DNA of 64,000 nt from Paenibacillus sp. OK003 (GCF_900109515.1 NZ_FOBD01000001.1:124001-188000); one strand, 5' to 3'; positions 19,500-28,840 are shown, counted from the first letter of the stretch. A program made the numbers and translations. Notes: generated from the sequence alone by a model not told the origin.

Positions 19500-19612
19500 T
19501 CTCTTTTTTCAAGATAAAATGGAAGAAGTGATTCTCTTGTGCGGCATCAGAGAATAATGATAATCTAAAGGGACAGACTGCGGTTCGTGCCGTGAAGGAG
19601 GATGGATAGGGA

Positions 19613-20884
19613 TTGGAAACCATACAAGTGGTATTTCTAACGGTGCTCATGTTCTTTGTCATCGTGACGGTTCATGAATGGGGACATTATTATTTTGCCA
19701 AACGCGCCGGTATTCTTGTACGGGAATTTGCGATCGGTTTTGGTCCCAAATTGTTCTCATATAAAAGAAACGAGACCCAGTTCACACTGCGTTTGCTGCC
19801 TTTTGGCGGATATGCACGTATGGCAGGGGAAGACCCGGAACTGGTAGAGATTCAAGAAGGTCAGACCATTGCAGTGAGATCGGCTGATGACCAAGTGAAA
19901 ATGATCTACCTCGATCAATTGGATAATCGCAAAAATGTAATTCGTGGTGAAGTCATCTCCATTGATATGGAGAATGCACTGAAATTGCAACTCGATGTGG
20001 ATGGCGAAATTCAGCAGTACCGGATACATCCGCAAGCGATGTTGGTGAGTCGCGGAAAACAAACCCAAATTGCACCGAAAGATCGCCAATTTGGCAGTAA
20101 AACGGTGGGTCAGCGTGCAATGGCGATTTTTGCCGGACCACTCATGAATTTCATCCTGGCATTTGTGTTGTTTGCAGTATATGCGCAAATGGCAGGTGTT
20201 GCCGTTGAAAATCCAACCAATCTGGAAATTGGTGAAGTGCTTGAAGGTGGAGCTGCTGACCAAGCGAACCTGCAAAAGGGAGATATCATTGAGACAATCA
20301 ATGGTACGGCCATCGGTACGGATTCGCAAAAAATGGTGACGATGATTGCCGATTCCAAGGACAAACCGATGGAATGGACACTGCGTCGGGGGAATGAAAC
20401 GTTTAATATAACGATTACCCCTCGTGCGGTAGAAGGACAAGAGGGCGGTAAGGTCGGAATTGTACCAACACTGCCAACCCGATCGGTTGGATTTGTAGAA
20501 ACCTTTAAAGTGTCAGGGATAGCGATGGTCGATACAACCAAAGTGATCTTTGAAGGTTTCAAACATTTGATCAATCAATTTAACATGGACGATATCGGTG
20601 GGCCGGTGCGTACGTTTGAGGTTACGGGCCAGATTGCAAAACAGGGTATTGAGCAATTGACCAGATGGGCAGCTATTTTGAGCCTCTACCTCGGTATTTT
20701 CAACCTGTTGCCGATTCCTGCGCTAGACGGAAGCCGTCTTGTATTCCTCGGAATTGAAGGTCTGCGAGGCAGACCCGTTGATCCCAACCGGGAAGGTATG
20801 GTTCATTTTGTTGGCTTCGCCATGTTGTTTGTACTGATGCTGGCAGTAACATATAATGATATATTACGATTAATTAACGGATAA
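19613..20884 (+). CDS. rseP: Site-2 membrane protease RseP/RasP
   Basis: RseP cleaves transmembrane segments, including anti-sigma factors already cut by a site-1 protease and remnant signal peptides. The 423-residue protein has the zinc motif HEWGH at residues 21-25 in the first helix, a PDZ domain (about 205-290, LEIGEVLEGGAADQANLQKGD) and the second active-site motif NLLPIPALDGSRL near the C-terminus. The start is TTG 19613 after AAGGAGG, with a slightly long spacer of 11 bases. Its neighbours dxr and proS are the usual ones. Confidence 0.95.
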   Translation: METIQVVFLTVLMFFVIVTVHEWGHYYFAKRAGILVREFAIGFGPKLFSYKRNETQFTLRLLPFGGYARMAGEDPELVEIQEGQTIAVRSADDQVKMIYLDQLDNRKNVIRGEVISIDMENALKLQLDVDGEIQQYRIHPQAMLVSRGKQTQIAPKDRQFGSKTVGQRAMAIFAGPLMNFILAFVLFAVYAQMAGVAVENPTNLEIGEVLEGGAADQANLQKGDIIETINGTAIGTDSQKMVTMIADSKDKPMEWTLRRGNETFNITITPRAVEGQEGGKVGIVPTLPTRSVGFVETFKVSGIAMVDTTKVIFEGFKHLINQFNMDDIGGPVRTFEVTGQIAKQGIEQLTRWAAILSLYLGIFNLLPIPALDGSRLVFLGIEGLRGRPVDPNREGMVHFVGFAMLFVLMLAVTYNDILRLING

Positions 20885-20893
20885 TTATGGTTT

Positions 20894-20922
20894 GACTACG
20901 CTCTGACTATTCAGAGATAGTC
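20894..20922 (+). promoter_or_regulatory. Hairpin in the rseP-proS spacer
   Basis: GACTA pairs with TAGTC and, after a small bulge, CTCTG pairs with CAGAG around a 6-base loop. The structure ends 5 bases before the GGGAGG ribosome site of proS and has no T run, so it looks like an RNA element affecting proS translation or message processing more than a terminator. Function is not known. Confidence 0.45.
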
Positions 20923-20946
20923 GTAATGGGAGGACGCTGGAGTCTT

Positions 20947-22401
20947 ATGTCAAAGGAAAATGATAAACAGTTCGTGACTGAAATTACACCTCAGGGCGAG
21001 GATTTCTCACGCTGGTACATTGATGTTATTAAAAAAGCTGATCTCATGGACTATGCACCCGTACGCGGTTGTATTGTTTTCAAACCAGACGGATTTGAGA
21101 TCTGGGAACATATTAAGGATGAGTTGGATCGTCGTTTCCGTGAAACGGGCCATCGCAATGCCTACTTCCCGATGTTCATTCCTGAGAGCTTTTTCCAAAA
21201 AGAAAAAGAACATGTTGAAGGCTTCAATCCCGAATTGCCTTGGGTTACGGAAGCCGGAGGAGAGAAGCTGGAAGAACGTCTGGCAATCCGTCCTACATCC
21301 GAAACGATTATTGGTCACATGTATTCCAAGTGGATTCAGTCTTATCGCGATCTTCCGGTATTGATCAACCAGTGGGCTAACGTAGTCCGTTGGGAAAAAA
21401 GAACGTTGCCTTTCCTTCGCACAAGTGAGTTCCTGTGGCAGGAAGGTCACACTGCGCATGAGACCGAAGAAGAAGCACGTGAAGAAACGATGAAAATGCT
21501 TCAGATTTATCGTGAAGTGGTTGAAGAGTATTTGGCAATTCCGGTAATTGTGGGTCAGAAAACCAAATCCGAGAAGTTTGCGGGCGCTGTGGATACGTAC
21601 TCGATCGAAGCCATGATGAAGGATGGACGTGCTGTACAAGCAGGTACATCACACTACATGGGAACGAACTTTGCAAAAGCATTTGAAATTCAGTATCTTA
21701 GCCGTAATAATGTGCTGGAGCTGGCTTACACCACTTCATGGGGGGTAAGCACACGTTTGATCGGTGCGTTAATTATGGTTCATGGAGATGACCGTGGTCT
21801 GGTTCTCCCTCCTAAAGTAGCACCAACACAAGTAGTTATGATTCCAATTGGACCGCCAAAAACACGTGATGCCGTTGTAGGTCGCGCGGACGAGTTGTTC
21901 GCTGAACTGAAACAAGCGGGAATTCGTGTGAAAATGGATGATCGCAGTGATGTTCGTCCAGGCTGGAAATTCAATGAATACGAGATGCGTGGTGTTCCAA
22001 TTCGTCTCGAAATTGGTCCGCGTGATATGGAGAACGGTGTATGTGTTCTCGTTTCCCGGATTACTGGAGAGAAGAAAGTTGTTGAACAAGCAAATCTGGT
22101 GGAAGAAATCCAGACAATGCTGACTCAAGTGCAAGCCGATATGCTGCAACGTGCTCGCACGTTTATGTCGGACAACTTCTACTCTGTAGATACGCTTGAT
22201 GAGATGAAGGAACTGATGGAGAACAAACGCGGGTTCACACTGGCTGGATGGTGCGGTTCTGAAGCTTGCGAAGATAAAGTAAGAGAAGTAACAGGTGCAA
22301 CAAGCCGGAACATTCCGTTCCAGCCTGCGGAAGAAAAGCATACGTGCCTGGCTTGTGGTGAACAAGCGAAACACACGGTAGTGTTTGCAAGAGCGTATTA
22401 A
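20947..22401 (+). CDS. proS: Prolyl-tRNA synthetase, archaeal/eukaryotic-like type
   Basis: This enzyme charges tRNA-Pro with proline. The 484-residue protein lacks the inserted editing domain that bacterial-type ProRS carries between motifs 2 and 3, and instead has the C-terminal cysteine-rich domain (GWCGSEACEDKV, then CLACGEQAKHT) ending in Tyr, as in the archaeal/eukaryotic-like class. Class II motifs are visible: RPTSETIIGHMYSKWI, VVRWEKRTLPFLRTSEF, and GVSTRLIGALIMVHGDD. ATG 20947 follows GGGAGG with a long spacer of 13; ATG 20926 is an alternative start. In B. subtilis the gene at this place is the bacterial type. Confidence 0.95.
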   Translation: MSKENDKQFVTEITPQGEDFSRWYIDVIKKADLMDYAPVRGCIVFKPDGFEIWEHIKDELDRRFRETGHRNAYFPMFIPESFFQKEKEHVEGFNPELPWVTEAGGEKLEERLAIRPTSETIIGHMYSKWIQSYRDLPVLINQWANVVRWEKRTLPFLRTSEFLWQEGHTAHETEEEAREETMKMLQIYREVVEEYLAIPVIVGQKTKSEKFAGAVDTYSIEAMMKDGRAVQAGTSHYMGTNFAKAFEIQYLSRNNVLELAYTTSWGVSTRLIGALIMVHGDDRGLVLPPKVAPTQVVMIPIGPPKTRDAVVGRADELFAELKQAGIRVKMDDRSDVRPGWKFNEYEMRGVPIRLEIGPRDMENGVCVLVSRITGEKKVVEQANLVEEIQTMLTQVQADMLQRARTFMSDNFYSVDTLDEMKELMENKRGFTLAGWCGSEACEDKVREVTGATSRNIPFQPAEEKHTCLACGEQAKHTVVFARAY

Positions 22402-22419
22402 GTCAGGATAATCTGACTA
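22401..22419 (+). repeat. Short inverted repeat after proS
   Basis: AGTCAG and CTGACT flank a 6-base loop directly behind the proS stop. There is no T run after it, so it is a weak candidate for a transcript 3'-end structure. The rest of the 152-base spacer to polC shows only the polC ribosome site AAGGAGG. Confidence 0.35.
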
Positions 22420-22553
22420 ACGGCACTTTTTCACCGTAAGAGTAAGGAATGGAGAGCTTCTGTCGGATAAAATGAGTCGGTGCGGGTTCGGATCGGGGAC
22501 ATTTTTGAATGCAGAGGCTTTTCCTGTTTTAAGGGGGTACAAGGAGGAACACG

Positions 22554-25500
22554 ATGAGTGGATTCGAGGAGAAGAGAAAACGGTTTGAGTTGTTGATGAA
22601 ACAGACGGAGCTTCCAGCTGGCTTGATAGAGCCCTACTTTTTGGATGGATGGATTGAACGGGTGGAGACAAGCCGTAGCAACCGCGACTGGACTATTGTG
22701 ATTGCGAAGGATACCTTGGTTCCTGCTCCAATCTATCGAACATTTTGCCTGCATATCCAGGAGAAAATGAATCATATTTCCAAGATTACGTTTGGTTTCA
22801 AATATAGTGAGCAGGTCGCGATTGGTGATATTGTCAGTGAGTATTGGAACTTGTTCCTTGAGTGGGTTACACGGGAGATCCCATCCGTTAATGGTTGGAT
22901 GAACCGCACCAAGTTTGAATGTGAAGCGGATCTGCTGCAACTGACCATGAGTGATGCCATGTCGATGGAGCTTGCGAAGAAGAAGCAGATCGATCAGGCT
23001 ATAACTACTTTTTATGATAAATATTTTCAACTGCCCTTGCGGGTCAAATTGCTGGTTGGTGAGGTTGAAAGCAATAAAGAGGCGATGGAACAATTCCAGC
23101 TCAAGAAGCGGGAAGAGGAGCTTCAAGTCATTGAGCAGATGATGAGTGAAGTGGACTCGGAAATGCCTGAAGAGGAAGAACAAGGCGATGTTCGCTTACA
23201 GATGGGATATGAGATCAAGGAACCACCTGTACCTATGCAGGAAATTCAAGATGAAGAGAAAAAGGTTACGTTGCAGGGAACGGTCTTCGGTCTGGATCGC
23301 AAAGAATTGCGGAACGGAAATACCTTGTTTACTTTTTATCTGACGGATTTCACGGACTCCATGCAAATGAAGATGTTTGCCAAAACAAAAGAGGATGTCA
23401 AAATCCTCAGCTTGCTGGCTAATGGAAAATGGGTAAAAGTTCGTGGCCGTGTTGAATACGACCGGTTTATGCAAATTCCGGAACTTGCGATGATTCCTTC
23501 AGATTTGATGGAAGTAAAGGCACCGCCATCCCGTAAGGATAATGCAGCTGAGAAACGGGTTGAGTTCCATTTGCACTCTACGATGAGTACAATGGATGCC
23601 GTAACTTCGATCGACAAATACGTAAAGACTGCAGCGGAATGGGGCCACAAGGCAATCGCCGTAAGTGATCATGGCGGTGTGCAGGTGTATCCGGAGGCGT
23701 CCAAAGCGGCCAAGAAAAACGGAATTAAAATGATCTACGGCCTTGAGGCCAATGTGGTGAACGATTCGGTTGCTGTTGTTCTGGCGCCGCAGCCGTTGGA
23801 ACTCAAATCAGCGACATATATCGTCTTTGATATCGAGACCACAGGTCTGTCTGTAACCCAGAACAAGATCATCGAGATTGCGGCAGTGAAGGTAGAGGAC
23901 GGTAAAGAAATTGACCGCTTTGCTACGTTTGTAAATCCGCATGAGCGCATTCCATATAACATTCAGCAGTTGACCAACATTAACGATGAAATGGTGAAGG
24001 ATGCACCTGAGCTAGAACCGGTTATCCGTGATTTTGTGAAGTTTGCCGGAGATGGCGTATTGGTTGCGCATAATGCGCGATTCGATATGGGCTTTATTCA
24101 GGCTTCGCTGAAACAGCTTGGTATGCCTGAGCTTCCGAACCCCGTTCTCGATACGTTGGAATTGGCACGGTTGTTATATCCAAAAATGAAGAACCACCGT
24201 CTGAATACGCTGGCGGATAAATATAAAGTAGCTCTGGAAAGTCATCACCGGGCGATTGATGATACGATTGCGCTCGCAGGAATACTGAATGGATTGCTTA
24301 ATGATGCTGCCCAAATGAAAGGCTTGACCATGCTTGACCGGCTTAACGATTATGTCGGAGTGGATCTCTCGAATACGCGTCCATTCCATTGCGGAATCTA
24401 TGCTTTGAATGATGTCGGCAAAAAGAATCTATATAAACTGGTATCCCTTTCCCATACGGAGCATTTCAAACGGGTGCCTTGTATTCCGAAATCAAAGCTG
24501 ATCAATTTGCGTGAAGGTCTCATTATTTTATCCGGTTGTGAAAAAGGTGAGTTTTTCGAGGCTGTGCTGAACAAATCGCTTGAAGAGGCGGAAGAGATCG
24601 CGCATTTCTATGACATTCTGGAGATCCAGCCTCTGACGATGTATATGCATTTGGTGGACAAAGGACTGGTGGCTACACCAGAGGAATTGAAGCTCGCGGT
24701 TCGTAAAGTGGTTGACATTGGTCAAAAATTGGGGAAACCGGTAATCGCCACAGGTAACGTGCATTATTTGGAGCCACGTGACAAGCTATATCGGGATATC
24801 ACAATTCACGGAATTACCGGCTTCAGTCCGCTCAAAGACCAACGTAAACCGGATGCTCACCTAAGAACGACGGATGAAATGCTGGAAGAGTTCCAGTACC
24901 TGGGCCAAGATAAAGCCTACGAAGTCGTCGTTACGAATACGGTTGAATTGGCGGATCGGTTCGAGGAAATCAAGCTGTTCCCGGACAAGCTGTTCACTCC
25001 GATTCTAGAAGGTGCGGACGATGAAATCCGTAATACCTGCTATAATACCGCCAAATCGATTTATGGTGAGGAGCTACCGGAAGTCATTGTGGCACGACTG
25101 GAGAAAGAATTGAATCCAATCATCAAATACGGTTTCTCTGCCAACTATCTGATCTCGGAACGTTTGGTTAAAAAATCTAATCAGGATGGCTACCTTGTCG
25201 GCTCCCGGGGATCGGTTGGTTCGTCTGTAGTTGCTACTTTCCTGGGGATTTCCGAGGTTAATCCATTGCCAGCACACTATATTTGTGTGAATCCGGAGTG
25301 TAAGCACAGTGAGTGGTTCCTCGACGGCAGTGTGCCGAGTGGATTTGACCTTCCTGAGAAAGAATGCCCTGATTGTGGAGGCCGGTTAAAAGGCGAAGGG
25401 CAGGATATTCCGTTTGAGACTTTCCTTGGTTTTAAAGGTGACAAGGTTCCCGATATTGACTTGAACTTCTCGGGTGATTATCAACCGCATGCCCATAACT

Positions 25501-26873
25501 ATACCAAGGTGCTTTTCAGCGAAAAGAGTGTGTTCCGTGCGGGCACAATTGGTACAGTGGCTGAGAAAACAGCGTTTGGTTTTGCCAAGAAATACGAGGA
25601 AGAGCATCATAAGAAATGGCGCGGCGCTGAGCTGAACCGTTTGGCTTCCGGTTGTACCGGGGTTAAACGTAGCACAGGACAGCATCCCGGTGGTATTGTC
25701 GTTGTACCGGATTACATTGAAGTGGAAGATGTAACGCCTGTTCAATTCCCGGCAGATGACGTTAATGCGGAGTGGAAAACAACACATTTTGACTATCACG
25801 CCTTCGAAGAGAACTTGCTTAAACTCGATATCCTGGGGCACGATGATCCAACCATGATGCGGATGCTGCAGGATTTGACGGGTATTGATCCAACGACCAT
25901 TCCGATGAATGATCCTAAGGTCATGAGCATGTTCAACTCAACGGAGGCGCTGGGTGTTACTCCAGAGCAGATTCGTTCACCAGTTGCCACTTTTGGTGTA
26001 CCGGAGATGGGGACGAAGTTTGTACGTCAGATGCTTGTCGAATCCCAGCCTTCCTCTTTTGCCGATCTACTCCAGATCTCCGGATTGTCTCATGGTACGG
26101 GGGTATGGCTCGGTAACGCACAAGATCTAATCAAAAATGGAACATGTAACATCAAAACGGTAATTGGTTGCCGGGATGATATCATGTTGTTCCTGATTTA
26201 TAAGGCGGGCATGGACGCCAGTCTTGCCTTTAAAATTACAGAGAGTGTGCGTAAGGGACGTGGTTTGCCGCAAGAATGGATTGATGAGATGAAAAAATGC
26301 AAGGTGCCGCAATGGTACATTGACTCCTGTCTTAAAATCCAGTACATGTTTCCAAAGGCCCACGCGGCCGCTTACGTTATTTCGGCAGTGCGTACAGCTT
26401 TCTTTAAGCTGTATCACCCCATTGAATACTACGCGACATATTTCACAGTTCGTGCGGATGAGTTTGACATTGAGCTGGTATGTCAGGGCTATGAGCCCAT
26501 CTATCGGAAGATCGTAGAGATTGAACAATTAGGTTTCCAGGCGCCGCCAAAAGAAAAAAATATGCTGCCTGTCCTTGAGATGGCATTGGAAATGGCAGCA
26601 CGTGGATTCTCGCTTAAGCCGATTGATCTGTATCGTTCGGAAGCGACGAAGTTTATCGTTGACGGGAATTCACTTATTCCTCCGTTCTCGGCACTGGGAG
26701 GAATCGGGGATAATGCTGCACGCAATATCGCTGCGGCAAGAGAGCATGGAGAATTTTTGTCGATTGAAGATTTCCAGCAGAAATCCAAAGCAAGTAAAAC
26801 AATTGTTGAGCTGCTGACGAGTATGGGTTGCTTCCGTGGTTTGCCGGAAAGCAATCAATTATCCTTGTTCTAA
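22554..26873 (+). CDS. polC: DNA polymerase III alpha subunit, PolC type
   Basis: PolC is the leading-strand replicative polymerase of low-GC Gram-positives, with its own proofreading exonuclease. In 1439 residues: N-terminal domains, an OB-fold (VTLQGTVFGLDRKEL), a PHP domain (VEFHLHSTMSTMD) interrupted by the DEDD exonuclease (FDIETTGLS with Asp426, later HNARFDMGFIQ and HHRAIDDT), the rest of PHP, a four-Cys zinc knuckle (CVNPECKHSEW and ECPDCGG), then the polymerase palm (PDIDLNFSGDYQ), HhH region and C-terminus QLSLF. The ATG follows AAGGAGG. Length is normal for PolC and no catalytic motif is disturbed. Confidence 0.97.
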   Translation: MSGFEEKRKRFELLMKQTELPAGLIEPYFLDGWIERVETSRSNRDWTIVIAKDTLVPAPIYRTFCLHIQEKMNHISKITFGFKYSEQVAIGDIVSEYWNLFLEWVTREIPSVNGWMNRTKFECEADLLQLTMSDAMSMELAKKKQIDQAITTFYDKYFQLPLRVKLLVGEVESNKEAMEQFQLKKREEELQVIEQMMSEVDSEMPEEEEQGDVRLQMGYEIKEPPVPMQEIQDEEKKVTLQGTVFGLDRKELRNGNTLFTFYLTDFTDSMQMKMFAKTKEDVKILSLLANGKWVKVRGRVEYDRFMQIPELAMIPSDLMEVKAPPSRKDNAAEKRVEFHLHSTMSTMDAVTSIDKYVKTAAEWGHKAIAVSDHGGVQVYPEASKAAKKNGIKMIYGLEANVVNDSVAVVLAPQPLELKSATYIVFDIETTGLSVTQNKIIEIAAVKVEDGKEIDRFATFVNPHERIPYNIQQLTNINDEMVKDAPELEPVIRDFVKFAGDGVLVAHNARFDMGFIQASLKQLGMPELPNPVLDTLELARLLYPKMKNHRLNTLADKYKVALESHHRAIDDTIALAGILNGLLNDAAQMKGLTMLDRLNDYVGVDLSNTRPFHCGIYALNDVGKKNLYKLVSLSHTEHFKRVPCIPKSKLINLREGLIILSGCEKGEFFEAVLNKSLEEAEEIAHFYDILEIQPLTMYMHLVDKGLVATPEELKLAVRKVVDIGQKLGKPVIATGNVHYLEPRDKLYRDITIHGITGFSPLKDQRKPDAHLRTTDEMLEEFQYLGQDKAYEVVVTNTVELADRFEEIKLFPDKLFTPILEGADDEIRNTCYNTAKSIYGEELPEVIVARLEKELNPIIKYGFSANYLISERLVKKSNQDGYLVGSRGSVGSSVVATFLGISEVNPLPAHYICVNPECKHSEWFLDGSVPSGFDLPEKECPDCGGRLKGEGQDIPFETFLGFKGDKVPDIDLNFSGDYQPHAHNYTKVLFSEKSVFRAGTIGTVAEKTAFGFAKKYEEEHHKKWRGAELNRLASGCTGVKRSTGQHPGGIVVVPDYIEVEDVTPVQFPADDVNAEWKTTHFDYHAFEENLLKLDILGHDDPTMMRMLQDLTGIDPTTIPMNDPKVMSMFNSTEALGVTPEQIRSPVATFGVPEMGTKFVRQMLVESQPSSFADLLQISGLSHGTGVWLGNAQDLIKNGTCNIKTVIGCRDDIMLFLIYKAGMDASLAFKITESVRKGRGLPQEWIDEMKKCKVPQWYIDSCLKIQYMFPKAHAAAYVISAVRTAFFKLYHPIEYYATYFTVRADEFDIELVCQGYEPIYRKIVEIEQLGFQAPPKEKNMLPVLEMALEMAARGFSLKPIDLYRSEATKFIVDGNSLIPPFSALGGIGDNAARNIAAAREHGEFLSIEDFQQKSKASKTIVELLTSMGCFRGLPESNQLSLF

Positions 26874-26963
26874 AATGGCATTTTGCGTATCTAATTATGG
26901 TCTGTCATGTGATGACGTAAATTTTTCTTCATTAGTAGTTAAAATGGCTGAGTGATCGCTTAC

Positions 26964-26992
26964 TTGTCACTATTACCAGACTATGTTATAAT
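26964..26992 (+). promoter_or_regulatory. Vegetative promoter for the rimP-nusA-infB operon
   Basis: TTGTCA, exactly 17 bases, then TATAAT with an extended TG (TGT) ahead of it. This is one of the best promoter matches in the window. Predicted transcription begins near 26999, leaving a leader of about 130 nt before rimP that includes the hairpin at 27022-27049. Confidence 0.8.
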
Positions 26993-27021
26993 TTTTGAAG
27001 TGAACGAGATAGTACGAATTT

Positions 27022-27049
27022 CTAAAGAGTGGGGAAACCCACTCTTTAG
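27022..27049 (+). promoter_or_regulatory. 12-base GAAA-capped hairpin in the rimP leader
   Basis: CTAAAGAGTGGG and CCCACTCTTTAG pair perfectly over 12 bases around a GAAA tetraloop, followed by TCTTTGG. It begins about 23 nt after the predicted start of transcription. It may be a 5' stabiliser, an attenuator, or the terminator for polC transcripts; the following T run is short, so termination would be weak. Confidence 0.65.
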
Positions 27050-27132
27050 TCTTTGGTATACAAGAATCTTGGGTAATGAAGAAATTGCCAGTCCATATTT
27101 GCTGGTGTAACCTAAGTTGGAGGTTATCGGTT

Positions 27133-27594
27133 TTGAGCACAACGAACATTAAATCTACCGTGGAAGAAATGATCCAACCCTACTTGAACGAACAAGGCTT
27201 CGAGCTGGTTGACATCGAATACGTCAAAGAAGGCAGCAACTGGTTTTTACGGGTGTATGTCGACAAAGAGGGTGGCATCGACATCGACGATTGTGTCTTG
27301 ATCAGCGAAAAGCTAAGCGCCAAGCTGGATGAGAACGATCCGATTCCGACCATCTATTTCCTTGAAGTGTCTTCTCCCGGTGCGGAGCGTCCACTGAAGA
27401 AACCGGAGGACGTTGCCAAATCCGTAGGCAAGAATGTATTTGTTACAACCTACGAGCCGGTAAATGGTATAAAGGAATTTGAAGGCAAGCTGCTTTCCTT
27501 TGATAACGGGGAACTTGTGATCGAAGCAGGCAAGAAACAGCATGCCATTCTTTATGACAAGGTTGCGAGTGCGCGCCTGGCCATTCTGTTTTAA
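27133..27594 (+). CDS. rimP: Ribosome maturation factor RimP
   Basis: RimP assists late assembly of the 30S subunit. The 153-residue protein has the N-terminal alpha/beta domain (PYLNEQGFELVDIEYVKEG, then LRVYVDKEGGIDIDDCV) and a C-terminal SH3-like domain; YFLEVSSPGAERPL is the family signature. TTG 27133 is placed 9 bases after GGAGG; an upstream in-frame ATG at 27076 would add 19 unrelated residues. It opens the nusA operon, as in most bacteria. Confidence 0.95.
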   Translation: MSTTNIKSTVEEMIQPYLNEQGFELVDIEYVKEGSNWFLRVYVDKEGGIDIDDCVLISEKLSAKLDENDPIPTIYFLEVSSPGAERPLKKPEDVAKSVGKNVFVTTYEPVNGIKEFEGKLLSFDNGELVIEAGKKQHAILYDKVASARLAILF

Positions 27595-27626
27595 GTGCCT
27601 TGTTCACTTATTTATGAAAAAAGACA

Positions 27627-27690
27627 CATCTCACGATAACGGCAAGGTGCTCATGAGTTTAGAGCCTTTCGCCGTTTTACGTATGAGATG
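27627..27690 (+). promoter_or_regulatory. Long imperfect hairpin in the nusA leader
   Basis: CATCTCA pairs with TGAGATG, then (after small bulges) ACGGC with GCCGT, AAGG with CCTT, and GCTC with GAGC near the tip, giving over 20 pairs in a 64-base span. It fills most of the rimP-nusA spacer and stops about 15 bases before the nusA ribosome site. There is no T run, so it is not a simple terminator. It could regulate nusA translation or be a processing site. Confidence 0.55.
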
Positions 27691-27717
27691 CCATGTTTGA
27701 AAGGGGGATCAACATTC

Positions 27718-28815
27718 ATGAGTATGGATTTTATTGAAGCAATGAATGAATTGGAGCGGGAAAAAGGGATCAGCAAGGATGTGCTGTTTGAAGCGATTGA
27801 GGCAGCACTCATCTCCAGCTACAAGCGTAATTTCAACACCGCCCAGAATGTGCGTGTTGACATGAACCGCAATACGGGTGTTATCCGGGTCTACGCCCGC
27901 AAATTGATCGTTGAAGAAGTCCTGGATTCACGTACCGAAATTTCATTGCCTGCTGCACGAGAGATCAACCCACACTTCCAGCTGGAAGATATTGCGGAGA
28001 TTGAAGTTACGCCGCGTGATTTCGGACGTATCGCCGCACAGACTGCCAAACAGGTAGTGACCCAGCGGATTCGTGAAGCCGAACGCGGCCTGATCTACAA
28101 CGCTTTCGTTGATAAGGAAGAAGATATCGTTACGGGAGTGGTGCAGCGTCAGGATTTGCGCAATATCTACATCGATCTGGGCAAAATCGAAGCGGCATTG
28201 CCGCTGACCGAATTGATGCCGAACGAGAAGTTTGTTCATGGTGACCGTATCAAAGCGTACATCACCAAGGTCGAGAATACGACCAAAGGGCCGCAAATCA
28301 TTTTGTCCCGTACACATCCGGGCTTGCTGAAACGTCTCTTTGAACTGGAAGTACCTGAAATTTTTGACGGTGTAGTCGAGATTCGCTCCGTCGCACGTGA
28401 AGCGGGCTTCCGCTCCAAGATTGCTGTTCATTCCCGCAATGAGGAAGTTGATCCGGTTGGATCATGTGTAGGTCCTAAGGGAATCCGCGTGCAGACCATT
28501 GTGGGTGAGCTGCGCGGTGAAAAAATTGACATCGTTCGTTTCTCCGATCAGGTAGACGAATATGTGGCTAATGCGCTTAGTCCTTCCAAAGTATTGGAAG
28601 TTCAAGTATTCGAGGAAGAAAAGATGGCTCGGGTTATTGTTCCTGACTATCAACTGTCCCTCGCCATTGGGATCAAAGGCCAAAATGCCCGATTGGCAGC
28701 CAAACTGACCGGTTGGAAAATCGACATTAAGAGCGAGAGCCAGGCGGAACAGGAATTCGGCAGAGAGAAAGATTCTTCTTCGGAAATGCACCAAGATTCC
28801 GTCTCCGTCGATTAA
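27718..28815 (+). CDS. nusA: Transcription termination/antitermination factor NusA
   Basis: NusA binds RNA polymerase and modulates pausing, intrinsic termination and rRNA antitermination. The 365-residue protein has the N-terminal polymerase-binding domain (MDFIEAMNELEREKGISK), an S1 domain (VTGVVQRQDLRNIYIDLG) and two KH domains (DPVGSCVGPKGIRVQTIV and LAIGIKGQNARLAAKLTGW). It lacks the acidic repeats of E. coli, normal for Firmicutes. ATG 27718 follows AAGGGGGATC; the frame is open upstream but lies inside the leader hairpin region. Confidence 0.96.
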   Translation: MSMDFIEAMNELEREKGISKDVLFEAIEAALISSYKRNFNTAQNVRVDMNRNTGVIRVYARKLIVEEVLDSRTEISLPAAREINPHFQLEDIAEIEVTPRDFGRIAAQTAKQVVTQRIREAERGLIYNAFVDKEEDIVTGVVQRQDLRNIYIDLGKIEAALPLTELMPNEKFVHGDRIKAYITKVENTTKGPQIILSRTHPGLLKRLFELEVPEIFDGVVEIRSVAREAGFRSKIAVHSRNEEVDPVGSCVGPKGIRVQTIVGELRGEKIDIVRFSDQVDEYVANALSPSKVLEVQVFEEEKMARVIVPDYQLSLAIGIKGQNARLAAKLTGWKIDIKSESQAEQEFGREKDSSSEMHQDSVSVD

Positions 28816-28840
28816 AGTAAAGCACGGGGGGCGCTAACGT

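Noticed and set aside
20885..20946. T-box leader before proS
   Set aside because: The spacer is only 62 bases and has one simple hairpin without specifier or T-box sequence.
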